Positions 33,744 through 44,957 of a DNA stretch of 64,000 nt are shown in pieces. The translations under genes were made by a program, and so were the position numbers. Below the pieces are notes generated by a model that saw only the letters and a program-made list of their open reading frames with translations, was not told where the DNA came from and searched no databases. The stretch comes from Cyanoderma ruficeps (Eukaryota > Chordata > Aves > Passeriformes > Timaliidae): the NCBI GenBank assembly GCA_008694505.1, contig VZDJ01000056.1:11179903-11243902 (forward strand), in the 5' to 3' direction. Position 1 is the stretch's first letter. Each line of letters starts with the position of its first letter.

Positions 33744-34012
33744 GTCTCCCCACACCACCCCAGTGCCAGTGGGGACATTTGGGGTGACACAGAGGAACAG
33801 TGGTGGCACCATCCCAGGGAATTCCTCATCCATCTGCTCCCAGGGCAGGCTCCACTTGTCTCTTCTCAATTACACTTCCTTTGGGTTTATCACAGAATTT
33901 AATTTGAAGCAGTTGCTTTGCAGATGGGTTAAAGCAATTTTTAATATATATATTTTAGGTTTCAAGCCAGAGGGGACAAAATGATCCCTGGAATTTGTAT
34001 TTAAGAGGAGCC
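33744..34012. other. Single-copy-looking sequence
   Basis: 'gcaatttttaatatatatat' gives a short AT tract near 33935-33957. Nothing else was found. Confidence 0.3.
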
Positions 34013-34207
34013 TGTTAGGTTGGTGTGGGAGATGCCCACGGGGGTGTTCAGGCATTGGAATGGGCTGTCCCTGGATCCCTGGCAGTGCCCAAGGCCAGGT
34101 GGGACATTGGGGTTGGAGCAGCCTGGGACAGTGGGAGGTGTCCCTGCCATGCAGGGGTGGCACTGGATGGGATTTAAGGTCCCTCCCAACCCAAACCATC
34201 CAGGGAT
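34013..34207 (+). mobile_element. CR1 LINE 3' end (plus orientation)
   Basis: 'tcaggcattggaatgggctg', 'ccctggcagtgcccaaggcc', 'ggacagtgggaggtgtccct' and 'ggatttaaggtccctcccaa' appear in sense order, ending near 'ccatccaggg'. Confidence 0.93.
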
Positions 34208-34407
34208 CTGAAGAGAGAGGTTGTGTCCCCACAGGGATGGGAGGATTAGAGGATGGAAAAGCAGCAGGAAAAGCAGGGAAGAGGGTGGCAGGGCAACAAA
34301 CACTTGCTGTTAGCCCAGGAGAACATTTCTAGCCTCAGTTTTGCCCTGATCTCAGGGGAGGACTTAACTTAGGGACCACAGAAAATATTCCAACAGCAAC
34401 AACGCAA
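34208..34407. other. Spacer
   Basis: No recognised element. Confidence 0.3.
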
Positions 34408-34472
34408 AAAAAAAAGAAAAAAAAAAGAGGGCAATCATGAAAGAAGGGTCTTTGGCAAAAAAAAAAACCAAA
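34408..34472. repeat. A-rich low-complexity tracts
   Basis: Three A-runs of 10-11 bases, broken by G and CC, lie within 65 bp. Confidence 0.85.
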
Positions 34473-34734
34473 CCCAACTAGGTAAAAGCTGGGGGCACAG
34501 GGCAGGTCCCCCCACCCCTGGCTTTACCAGCCAGTTGCCATAGAAACCCATCACTGCAGAGCCCCGGGGCCCCAAACACTGCAGCCTGCACTGATGCCAA
34601 GGAAACCCAGCCCTGGAGCTCAGGAAGGGCTGCCCTCCCCACCCCAGCTCGGGAACAGAGCAGGGCCAGCTCAGAGTGCAGCTGCCTGCATGGTGCTGCC
34701 ATCCCCGATTCTCAGTGATTTACAGCCCAGCTTT
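34473..34734. other. GC-rich single-copy-looking sequence
   Basis: No recognised element. Confidence 0.3.
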
Positions 34735-34910
34735 CATTTGATAGCCACGTGCTGGCATTGGAGATAACATTATGTGCATCATTTTCTGGGAATACACTTA
34801 CACCACGGCGCACTGCATAAAGCAAATAGTGTATTGATGGGAAAGAAATAACAGAATATTAGAGCAAAATCAATAAATGCCTTCAAATCTCATCTTTCAG
34901 CCTTGCTTAA
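34735..34910. promoter_or_regulatory. Candidate conserved non-coding block
   Basis: 'ggcattggagataacattatg' and 'gcaaatagtgtattgatggg' lie in a compact repeat-free block with GATAA and TATTGATG sites. This is inferred only. Confidence 0.25.
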
Positions 34911-35369
34911 CTTTGTTTAGGGAGGCAGGGAAGCTCCCCAGGAGCTGTGGAGCTGGCCAAGTTCCCAGCTGGAATGAGGAGCAGGAAACCTTGGAGAGAC
35001 AACAGCACCTTCCTGGTGCATGGGAAAAAGACCCTAAAGACAGAAACTGGGGTTTCATAACTCAGGGTTATATTAATCACCAATTAGCGTTCAACTGAGC
35101 ACCTCCACACCAACCAGCTGCTCCCAGCTGTGACACAGCTCGGGCTGGAGGGCAGGCAAAGCCACCACCAACACCGTCCTAATTGCTCAGATAAAAACCT
35201 CAGCTTGTTTCACCTTTTATCAAGGGGAATATTCAGTGTCATCCCTGTTTTCCAGTGGTAGGGGAGTGCTGGGCTGGGGGCACCCCAGGTTCCTGCCATG
35301 GATCCCCTCGTTTGAGGTGCAGGAGAAGGTGCTGATGTGGAATATTTTTATATAGGCCAATCCTCTGCC
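34911..35369. other. Single-copy-looking sequence
   Basis: No recognised element. Confidence 0.3.
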
Positions 35370-35990
35370 AAAAGTGGGTCCAGAATTAGGTTAGTAAGTC
35401 GGTATTTCCACACAGGATGATGTGCCCTGGTTTTCCAAAGTGCTGAGTACCCAGCCCAGAAGTTCCCTCGTGGGGCTTGAAACTTTATTTTTGGCACCTG
35501 GTTTTATAGAGAGACCATCTGTGACAGCCAGCGCTCGCTGCCACGTAATTAATGCCAAGTTACATAAGCCATTCATGAATAAGCATTATTTTCCATATAT
35601 TAAGCTTGCAGAGACAGGCTTCAGAACTGAGCTGGTATTTAGCAAGGTAGGCCTCTGAAATTGTCAATTAATGCTCCTTGACATTTTCTAAGTATGTTAA
35701 TTTATATTAAACCACTGCAGCCAACTCTGCATAAGATAACTCGGAGCTTCAGCCATAAACTAAGAAGAAATATGCAGTTGAGGAGCATTATGGCTGCTCT
35801 TTGTCATCTCCCTGACATAATGCACATTGTGTATGCAATGCAGGGGAGATAAACACATATATAAAGCAGGCAATTACCTCAGCTCACACAGACTATCATA
35901 TTTATGACCATTTGCAGGGTTGGATGTAATTCATTGACTTTAGGTGCTGGAGTAAATACATCACTCTAACCCCACGGGCCAGGCTGTGAA
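35370..35990. promoter_or_regulatory. Candidate conserved non-coding block (strongest-looking)
   Basis: About 600 bp without any repeat signature and packed with TAATTAATG, ATTCATGAATAA, GTCAATTAATG, ATGTTAATTTATATTAA and CATTGTGTATGCAATG motifs. The last is a near-palindrome of CEBP/POU type at 35821-35842. Composition and motif spacing resemble deeply conserved developmental enhancers. I cannot align it, so this is inference. Confidence 0.3.
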
Positions 35991-36296
35991 ATGCAGGTAT
36001 CAAGATTTGCTGCCATCTGCTAAGCCACAAAAGAATCTCCATTCTCCTTCCAAAGTGGTGGTCAGGGAGAGGAGGGATGGGAAGAGCTGGGATCAGAGCT
36101 GCTCGCTGCCAAGGAATGGCAGGGAATGCAGGCAGGGCACAGCAGGGAGAGGGTTAAATTTGATAAATCTACGGGTTAAAAGTCTTGTTCCAGTGGAAGG
36201 CAGATTCCCCTGCTGAGTGGCACTTGGGGAGGAGAATGGCAGGGTCACAGTCTGATCAGCCCTGGGGAGCAGCACAATCATAGCAGGGCTGATTTG
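35991..36296. other. Single-copy-looking sequence
   Basis: No recognised element. Confidence 0.3.
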
Positions 36297-36352
36297 TGGT
36301 GGGACTCGATGATCTTGAAGATCTTTCCCAACCCCAAGCATTCCATGATTCC
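36297..36352 (+). mobile_element. Short CR1 3' tail (plus)
   Basis: 'tgggactcgatgatcttgaa' then 'gatctttcccaaccccaagc' and 'attccatgattcc' is the terminal part of a CR1 subfamily, including its octamer tail. Confidence 0.88.
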
Positions 36353-36479
36353 GTTTTTGCAAGGAGATGGCCTGGACTGAGTGCTTGCCTCAGGATCAGG
36401 TGCCCACCAGGGGCTTAAGAGGACAGAGAGCCAGATTCTACACGAATGTGAACACAGAGAACAGCAAGAACAAGGTGGT
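36353..36479. other. Spacer between CR1 copies
   Basis: No recognised element. Confidence 0.3.
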
Positions 36480-36828
36480 TCTGCCTGGAGAAGGATCCCG
36501 GGAGACCTTAGAGCCCCTTCCAGGGCCTAAAGGGGCTCCAGGAGAGCTGGAGAGGGACTGGGGACAAGGCCTGGAGGGACAGGACACAGGGAATTGATCC
36601 CACTGCCAGAGGGCAGGGCTGGGTGGGAGATTGGGCAGGAATTGTTCCCTGGGAGGGTGGGAAGGGGCTGGGCTGGAATTCCCAGAGCAGCTGTGGCTGC
36701 CCCCGGATCCCTGGCAGTGCCCAAGGCCAGGCTGGACACTGGGGCTTGGAGCAGCCTGGGACAGTGGGAGGTGGGATTGGATGGGCTTTGAGATCCCTCC
36801 AAATTCCAACAATTCTGGGATTCTCTGA
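36480..36828 (+). mobile_element. CR1 LINE 3' end (plus orientation, longest copy)
   Basis: Sense landmarks are in order: 'gatcccgggagaccttagag', 'ggagagctggagagggactg', 'ctgccagagggcagggctgg', 'ttgttccctgggagggtggg', 'gatccctggcagtgcccaag' and 'gggattctctga' at the 3' end. This is the longest CR1 copy of the window and it still lacks the reverse-transcriptase region. Confidence 0.94.
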
Positions 36829-36999
36829 CCGTGCTCCTCCACCCTCCCTGAGCCCAGCCAGGGGGCAGAGCTTGCAGGGCTCATTTTCCCAAGCAGCTGC
36901 TTGGCCACAGACCTGGCAGGACCTGGGCCCTTTGCTGCCCTCACTCAGAGCCACTTCCCGCCCCACAGCCAGCCTGGGATAACGACAGGGACTGGATTT
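36829..36999. other. Spacer
   Basis: No recognised element. Confidence 0.3.
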
Positions 37000-37550
37000 C
37001 CCCACTGGAATTGCCGCTCCTATGGCACACAGCACATGGCTAATGAGGGGCAATTAACGCCCAATTCCTCTTTCCCCGTGCTGGCTGCAGTCACTCAGCC
37101 AGCCGAGGGCAGGCACACAAATGTGCCACTTGGATTTGCTGTCATTTCACAGCCGGTTTCATCTGATGCGAAATGGGGAAGGCAGTAAAGAATCAAATCA
37201 GAAAAACCATTTAACCTCCCAGATTATGAGAGGATATATCACTCAAAATGCAGCACTTCCCAGATCCTCAGTTAAACTGGAATCAGCCTGGCTGACTCGA
37301 ATCTCAAAGAATTCAGGTTGTATTGACATGGAGCTGGGACCTGACAGCACAGGGAGCTGGAGATGGATGTTTAGTAAATGTAGTTTTCAATAGATATTCC
37401 CAAAAATTGGAAGCATTTTGCAGTTATGTCTCCAACAATCACAGTCTATTCTATTCCATAACCAATATGAGCGATTACTCGAGGAGATATAACACATGCA
37501 AAATGTTTTAAAAAAATATTTTGGGAGCGATAAAAGATGAATTACACAAA
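37000..37550. promoter_or_regulatory. Candidate conserved non-coding block
   Basis: It is repeat-free, with 'gctaatgaggggcaattaac', 'aaagaatcaaatcagaaaaa', 'aacctcccagattatgagag' and 'gcgattactcgaggagat'. The block is as CNE-like as 35370-35990 and similar in length. Confidence 0.28.
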
Positions 37551-38260
37551 CACAGCAAAAAAAACCAAAAAGAGAAGGGCTGCTCTACAGGAAGCACAGC
37601 TGATCCCTTCCTGTTGGATTGATTTGGGAAAGGGAAAAGGAGGGATAAATTAAGCACTTCGTTCTGTAAGTAAGTTTTAAGGTAATCTGATTACAACAAC
37701 TCCCACTAGCACCATTCCAGAGCAGCAAAGGAGAAAATCAATAATGAACATCAACATTTCCATTTTGTTTAGTGGCTCTGTAATTCAGCCAGAGAATCTG
37801 CCTTTCACTCAGGGCTTGGCCAAGGGAGGGACAGGACTACCCCAAGTGGGATTTCTCCAGGAATTGCCCATTTATTGCTGAACAGAGAACAACGCGGCTC
37901 CAAAGATGATAGTCTGGTGTAATTTTTTGGGGGAAAAGTATAAAGCTTTTAGGATTTAGGGCTTGATTTGATGCTGCTGGAGATTTTGATAGCATTTGCT
38001 ATTTAATGGTTATCTAACATCGGGCTGCCATTGTCTTAATCAATCCTTGAATATTAAAATCTCAAACCAAACACTGATCCTTGTTCTCAGTTTAAACAGA
38101 GAAAACAGAAAGGAAGTGGAACTCAAAGCCATGGTCCTGCTCATCAGTGGCACAGGGAATGGACACCAGGCTCCAGGGACACCATATACACTTTTTCCCC
38201 ACCTAAATTTTCAGTCTCTGCTATAAAATAGTTTAACCCCACTGAAATCAGAGTGGTGCA
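37551..38260. other. Single-copy region, partly CNE-like
   Basis: 37640-38060 is AT-rich ('taaggtaatctgattacaac', 'tcaatccttgaatattaaaa'). No gene was found. Confidence 0.28.
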
Positions 38261-40110
38261 AAACTTTCCTCAAGTCCACACCCAACACTGCTGCTGTCTA
38301 CAGAGAAAAATCCTGTCCACAGTAATCCATGACTCCAACATCCATCTATTTCCATGCCCACACAGCTGCCCACATCTGGGCAATGCCTTCCTGCTCTCCT
38401 CACCCAGCTGCTGGGGCTGGAGGTGCCTCACTGTAACAACACTGTTTCCATATTTCTCAATATCCATTCCACCCTTGTAGAACAAAATCCTACCAGGAGA
38501 GTGTAACTGAAAATCTGAAATTTGCCCCTGTTGGGGCAGAGCAGCCTGGCCTTGTTGGCCTCTAACCTCACTCCTGGTCCGGCTGCAGCCGGTGGTGCTG
38601 CAGGTGAGAACAACAAAAAAGAAAAAAGGATGACTGAATATTTTTCTTACAACAATTGCAGATCTCCATAACCCCACAAGGTGCTCTGTGTCTGTGGGGG
38701 TAAAGCAGGCTGGTTCCATCTCGTGGAGAAGCCCAAACTGTCCCACAGTGCAGGAGCAGTGAGACCTTCCTGCAGCACTGACGAGCAAATCATTCACTTC
38801 CAGCTACTGAGAGAGAGTCTGGTGTGAATTCAGAGTAATCCCACGCTGTGCACAAGCCAAGAGCTGCAAATTCTCCACACCCTGTCCTGACAACAAAGCT
38901 CGTGTTCAGGGGGAGCTGGTTAGCCCGAGCATCCCTCAGCAGCCTTTCCCAAGCTCTGGATTGCACTCCAGGAAAGCCCTGGCACCGTGGCTGGGAAATG
39001 ACACGGCAGTTTTTACACTCACTGCAGCCCTGGAGTTGTCTCCTCCTGCGCCTCCTGGGACTCTGCAGCTGGAGAGATCAATCCAAGCACAGCTCCAGCA
39101 GTGCTCCAACCCCGGAGAGCAGATCCCACCAGGATCCCATTAGGATCCCATCAGTTCCTGATGAATTCCCAGCGTGAGAGGGAGCAGACATACAGATAAC
39201 AGTCAGGAAGGGCTGAGCCTCAGCAAATCCTCAGCCCTGGGGCAGAAAGGAGTGAGCCTCAGGCCAGGGCTGCCATTTGTTCCTCAAACATTGACAATTC
39301 TCCACACACAGGTGCAGGATGGATTTTACAGCCCACCTCAAGGGCATTTTCCAGGAAGTCTCCTCTGTAATCCCAGGAATGAAGAGAGACATCCCTGTGT
39401 GACACACCGTGAATCACCTCAGTGTCCTTGGGCTTCGCCACATCTCTGTTTTCTGAGGGAAGAACAGAAGGCTGAACGAAACCCTTCTGGGTTTTTTTTT
39501 CCAAGGAGAAAATAACAACTGCTGTGCTCACAATAAATGGAGATTTGTATAGAAAGCAATTTACCTGAAGGTGAAATATGTCCAGATCATAGAAAAAGCC
39601 CATTTTTCCAGATTCCATGTCTGTATTCCAGGGTTCCCACTCTCCCTTTTTACTGTCATCTCCCCCATTGAGAAAAAACTGAGGGAGAAAAACAGCACAA
39701 AGACATTCTGCCCAGATTTAAGATCACAATGCATTCAGAAAAGCACTCATGTTTTGAAAGGCAACTTTTCCCAGCCAATTTTCCAACAGGAAAGACAGGA
39801 ATATCTGCAGAAGGTTAAACACTGTCGGTGTTCCCAAGCTCTGGTTTTGTGCTTGCTTCACCTCTAGGCAATTTGGGTTCAAACCCAGATCATTGGGAAA
39901 TCTGGAAACCAAGGGCTCTTTGGCTGCTTTTGGAGCAAGGACAACTTGGAGAGCTGGATGACTGAGACCTGCTGGGCCACCTAAATCCCAGGAAATCCCA
40001 CAGGGCAGGGAGCCCAGAAGGCTGGGAGAGGAATGTGGGATGTGTGACAGCCCTGTGGGCACCCAGCAGGCTCAGATGTGCAGAGCCCTGGTGGTGCTTT
40101 GGCTCCTGTC
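38261..40110. other. Single-copy-looking region
   Basis: No gene recognised. A good donor-like CAG|GTGAGA lies at 38603/38604, but only a weak acceptor is upstream. A T-run lies at 39492-39499. Confidence 0.3.
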
Positions 40111-40822
40111 CATGTCCAATCCTCCAGGAATGAGGAATTCCATGGGATCCTGCCCTGGCCATGTCCAACCCTCCAGGAAGGAGGATCTCCATGGGATCTT
40201 GTCCCATTTGTGTCCAATCCTCCAGGAATGAGGATGTCCATGGGATCCTGCCTGTTCCTGTCCAACTCTCCAGGATTGAAGATTTCCATGGGATCCTGCC
40301 CAGGCATGTCCAACCCTGCAGGAATGAGGATTTCCGTGGGATCCTGTCCTGGCCATGTCCAACACTCCATGGGATCCTGCCCCATTTGTGTCCAATCCTC
40401 CAGGAATGAGGAATTCCATGGGATCCTGCCCTGGCCATGTCCAACCCTCCAGGAATGAGGATTTCTATGGAAACCTGCCCTGGCCATGTCCAACACTCCA
40501 GGAATGAGGATCTCCATGGGATCCTGCCCCATTTGTGTCCAATCCTCCAGGAATGAGGAATTCCATGGGATCCTGCCCTTGTCATGTCCAACACTCCAGG
40601 AATGAGGAATTCCATGGGATCCTGCCTGTTCCTGTCCAACTCTCCAGGATTGAGGATTTCCATGGGCTCCTGCCCAGGCATGTCCAAACCTCCAGCAATG
40701 AGGATTTCTATGGGAACCTGCCCTGGCCATGTCCAACACTCCAGGACTGAGGAATTCCATGGGATCCTGCCTGTTCCTGTCCAGCCCTCCAGGATTGAGG
40801 ATTTCCATGGGCTCCTGCCCCG
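40111..40822. repeat. 49-bp minisatellite, 15 units, with higher-order pattern
   Basis: The unit is 'catgtccaaccctccaggaa' + 'tgaggatttccatgggatcc' + 'tgccctggc' (49 bp). Fifteen units can be counted, one of them (about 40355-40387) with an internal deletion. Variants alternate by ending (ctggc, ccattt, gttc, caggc), and a gttc > caggc pair recurs three times, which shows multi-unit duplication. All three minus frames lack stops within the unit. That explains the 265- and 314-codon minus-strand frames, which are not genes. Confidence 0.96.
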
Positions 40823-41484
40823 TGGGAGGAGAAGGGAAGGGCTGTGTGACAGGAGAGCTGTGGGAGGGACGGATCACAACAGGCAGCAATCTGGAGGCTG
40901 TAAAAATGAATGGGTTGTGTTTCACTGGGTTTGATGTGGTCGTATCATCTGTAAATTATCTACCCAGCCATTTTTCCAGTTAGCCATTATTCTGTCAGGC
41001 CCAGGGCTGCCAATTCCAGCCCTCTCAACCATATGCACGGCTGTAAACCTTGAAAGCAGCTGTCTCCAAAGCAAGCCACTTCGGGAAGAATAGGAAAACA
41101 AATTACATAAAAGCAGATTAACTTCTCTTTAACTTCCTTTAAAATATTTCTTCCCCACGGCCTCTGTAATCCCATTTTTTAAGGGAATTTGGTCTCTTTA
41201 TTTGTTATTCTTATCGGTGTGACTTGAATTTAAAGCTTTATGCTTCATGTTTCTGCCCAGGGACGTGTTGTGATGATAATCCTCAGGCTTTTCCACGGTG
41301 GGAATGGCTCTTTGAGCAGTTTTCAGCCCCTTGCACTGATATTTCCCATGAGACAAAGACAGCCAGGGAATGCTTGGTGCCTTCAGCTGAAGCTCCTTGG
41401 TGGACAGCAGCAATTTTGGGGCGTTTTGGGGAGTTTTACTGTTTTTTCTTTTGGCTTTGGACTGCTTGGATATGTGGCCCTCAC
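40823..41484. other. Single-copy region, CNE-like at 40870-41250
   Basis: 'tcatctgtaaattatctacc', 'cagccatttttccagttagc' and 'aaagcagattaacttctctt' suggest conserved non-coding DNA. No coding signal was found. Confidence 0.27.
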
Positions 41485-41660
41485 CTGCCCAGAGCAGCTG
41501 TGGCTGTTCCTGGATCCCTGAAGTGTCCAAGGCCAGGTTGGACATTGGGGTTTGGAGCAGCCTGGGACAGTGGAAGGTGTCCCTGCCGTGGCAGAGGGTG
41601 AAACTGGATGGGATTTAAGGTCCTTCCAACTAAAATCAATGTGGGATCCTGTGATTCCCA
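41485..41660 (+). mobile_element. CR1 LINE 3' end (plus orientation)
   Basis: 'ccagagcagctgtggctgtt', 'aaggccaggttggacattgg', 'ggacagtggaaggtgtccct' and 'gatttaaggtccttccaact' lead to a 'gatcctgtgattcc' tail. Confidence 0.94.
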
Positions 41661-42669
41661 GTTCACAGATGGGCAGCTGAGGCACCAAACAGGCACCAGG
41701 GACCTGAAGGAGCAGGATCAGCCCTGTGTGGTGCCCAGGGGCAGCCTGTGGTGCTCAGTGGGCAGCTGTGGCTGCTGTTCCACTGCCAAAATCCCGCTGG
41801 GAGGGCTCTGCACAGCACAGGAGCCCTGAGCAAGGAGCCAGGAACCCGGCCCGGGAAAACTGCGTGAGGCGGGGGAGCAGAGGCAGATTGGTCCCTTGGG
41901 GACAGCAAGAGATCAGAGAATCAAAACTGAATGAGCTCCCTGTGCCCTCTGCAATTAAAGGGAACTTGAAAGAGTATCAATTTGGTGATATCATTAATTT
42001 CCCCTTCTCCTCCTCGCTCCCACTGCAGTTCAGAAGAGTCCTCCACTGTTTATTGACTGAGTGATGAAAGACTGAGCTGAAGAGACCCAAGAAAAGGAAA
42101 GTTTGAAAAGTTTTCAGCCCTTTCATCAATTCTTTAAACAATGTTCACAAAAACATGAGAGACAGGCTGCGCTTGAGAGAAATATTGTAATGAAAGCTGT
42201 GTGCAGTGGGCTTTGCTGTCCAAATGTGACTCGAATACGCGCAGCCCGATGTCGTGTGAAGATTTACTTGGCAATTTTGTCACAAACAAGGCTGTTAAGA
42301 AACACATTTGTACTTACCCAGCTCTTTCCCTTATTTGCTAAGGAAAAAACCTGCTTTGGTGCACCAGCCAGGTAGGAAATGCAGCGTGCAAGAGTTTAAA
42401 AATAAATGTATGTGCACATATGTGTGGCAGGAATGCGGGGACCTCAGGAAGCACCTCCAAAATAAAACCTGCTGCAGAGCACCCCACACTCAGAAATTTC
42501 CACAGATTTCTGCCCTGTGTTTCTTCTCCTGTAATTTCTTGCACTCTTGTTCTGTAGCTGGAAGGAAACTGAGGCTTGATCACCTCCAGGATGGTGCTGT
42601 AGGTGACGGATGGTTCCACACCAACAGCCCAGCTGGTGTAAAATGTCCTTGCCAAGTCTCATTTTCCAC
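41661..42669. other. Single-copy region, CNE-like at 42100-42420
   Basis: 42150-42330 keeps several CpGs in AT-balanced sequence ('gactcgaatacgcgcagccc', 'gatgtcgtgtgaagatttac'), which suggests constraint. On the minus strand it abuts a strong acceptor and donor pair enclosing only 20 bp (42318-42337). The function is unknown. Confidence 0.27.
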
Positions 42670-42750
42670 AAAATCACAGAATCCCAGAATGGGTTGGGTT
42701 GGGACGGACTTTAAAGATCTTCCAGTTCCAACCCCCTGCCAGGAACTAAA
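42670..42750 (-). mobile_element. CR1 LINE 3' tail (minus)
   Basis: 'aaatcacagaatcccagaat' (octamer tail) then 'gggttgggttgggacggact' and 'ttccaaccccctgccagg'. Only the last ~80 bp remain. Confidence 0.92.
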
Positions 42751-44957
42751 AGGATGGTTGGGATCTGTGGTGCAGGAAGGGTTAACATGGGAATCCAATT
42801 AGAAAGAAATCCTAATTATTTCAGCAATCAAAAGCAGTGACTCACCTTATGAGGGAGCCAACAGATGCCATCAGCACAGACATTTTCCTTGTTTATTTTC
42901 TTGTCTTCTCAGACTGGGAGGAGAACGTGGGGATCCCATTCCTGGCCATCTGGCATTAGTGTGAAAAATACAGTGTGAGATACTCCACAGTTGTCTCAGC
43001 AACTCCCTTCTGGATGACAAATTCCCATGTTCTCATGACAGCTTTGGTTTTTTCCAGGCTCTGCCCACCCAGGATACAACCCCAGGAGATCTGTCCATGT
43101 ACAACCCCAGCCTCAGTCAGCCCATGCTCAGGAGCCTTATGAAAACTGGGCGTCCAGTGAATAATTTTTGGTCAGAACTGAGAATTTTAAACGCTGGGGT
43201 CACAGGTGGCGAGGCTGGTGCTGACCACGAGAGCTGCCCTGGTGGGACTCAAGTGCTAGCAGGTGATGCTGTGCCTGCACTGACCATCAGGGACAAGCCC
43301 AAGCTTGGCTGGCAGTGCTGCACTTTGGCACTTCCCCAAGCACTACAAATTTGTCCCCGGTGTGGTGTAACCACATCGTTACCCCACTCTCTGCAGAGAG
43401 CAGGCCATGAGAGCTGAGTGACCAAGATCAGCCTGAGGTGACATTTCAGGCACCTGCAGCTGCCTCCGCTCCACTCTGCATTGGTCTCAGAAGGGCTGAA
43501 AGATGCCAGGAAGCTCCCATCCCAATCTCCTTCTCCCTGTCTCCCTGGATCGCCCTGGCCGCCGCGGCACCGAGGAGGCAGCTGTGGGAGCCTGCCGAGC
43601 TCTGCGTGCCCAGGAACTGTCTCCTAGCAATAGGCAAGATGTAAAAGCCTCAAAATAACTCCTCCTTCCATTTCTCGTCAGTGACTCAGGCTGTACAACA
43701 TGGGCTTTGGGGTTTTGGTAGGATTTTTGCCCTCGCTTTCTTACGGCAAGCCCTGCACGTGTGGGGTGGAATGAGGCTCGGCAAAGGGCGCAGGTGCTGC
43801 CTGAATTTGAGAGCCCGGCAACATCCCAGGTGTTCACACAACCTGGCTGCAGCTCACAGCCTGCTGACACACGAGAAGAAGCTGTGGCAGCTGTGATGAT
43901 TTGCAGTTAGGAGGTGTTTTGCACAACCTGAGCAGGGAAACCACCAACTCTGCTGGCTGTGTCCCACCAACACTCCGTGGATGCTTTGCAAAACAGAGGG
44001 GAAATGGTTTTGGACGTGCTGAGTGTTTGGAAATTGGGAAGGAGCACGTTCAAGGCGATAGTGATACAGTCTGAAATGAGGTGAGGTGGTGTCTGGCCTG
44101 ACAGGGGTTTTAGCAGCAGTGCTGAATAAAAAAGGAGCAGGTTTCCTGTTCTGCTGTTGAATTTACACCATCCCACTGCCAAGCTGTCAGGAAGGACTGT
44201 GGAACTGTCCAGGATAGAAATAATTATTTAAAAACCAAACACACACAGTTAAATGGCCAGATCTCAGTCCCAGAAGTACCTAGACATCTTTCTAAGCCCC
44301 CCCATGATTTTCTTATCTTTTTCCTTTTCCTGAATAATCCTCACCCTCTACTTCTGATTGAAAAATACCTAAAAATAGTTGTGGAGAAGAACTCTAATGA
44401 ATTATGCAATGGACATATGCTCTCACATCAAATCTTGATGTTTACTGTATCTGATGTCATGCAGAAGATTGAAGGCTGGGACTGTGCTGGGAATGATCCC
44501 AGCTCTGCAGTGGGATTCTAGGTCACATCTCTCCATCTCTGCTCAGGCGTGGGAGCACCTGGGAGAGCAGATGGCTGGACAATGGAGCTATGGCTGGTGG
44601 TTTAATTTTCCTGGATTAAGGAGCAAGTACTGTGCAAGGAGTTTGATTTGCTAAAGATGCGGCAGCAACCCTGGCACAGGAAAACCTCCCCCAGCTCCGA
44701 GGCTGAGCCGCCTTCTCACAGAGCTCCTGGTAGCACTGCAAATCTCCAGGCAACTCATCCACCAGTCACTTCCCAGTTATTGCCATTTTTATTGCTTATC
44801 TCTAAGAAATATCCAGCCAAAAAAAGAGACAATTTAAAATCTACCTTCCAGCCACGCAGAGCGTGCAGCGCCTCATCCCGAGGTGACCGTAAAAAAAGGG
44901 GAGAACAAAGATCTTTCACTTGCTTTATAATTATTTCTGATGCTTCTCCTCCCATAG
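42751..44957. other. Single-copy region with exon-like start at 43058
   Basis: A strong pyrimidine tract ending TTTTTTCCAG precedes 43058, and an open frame ends in TAA at 43162-43164 (see findings). 43540-43625 is CpG-bearing. 44220-44460 is AT-rich and CNE-like. No gene is recognised. Confidence 0.28.

Noticed and set aside
39981..40925. 314-codon minus-strand open frame (and the overlapping 265-codon one)
   Set aside because: Both are translations of the 49-bp minisatellite in shifted frames. No other coding feature is present.
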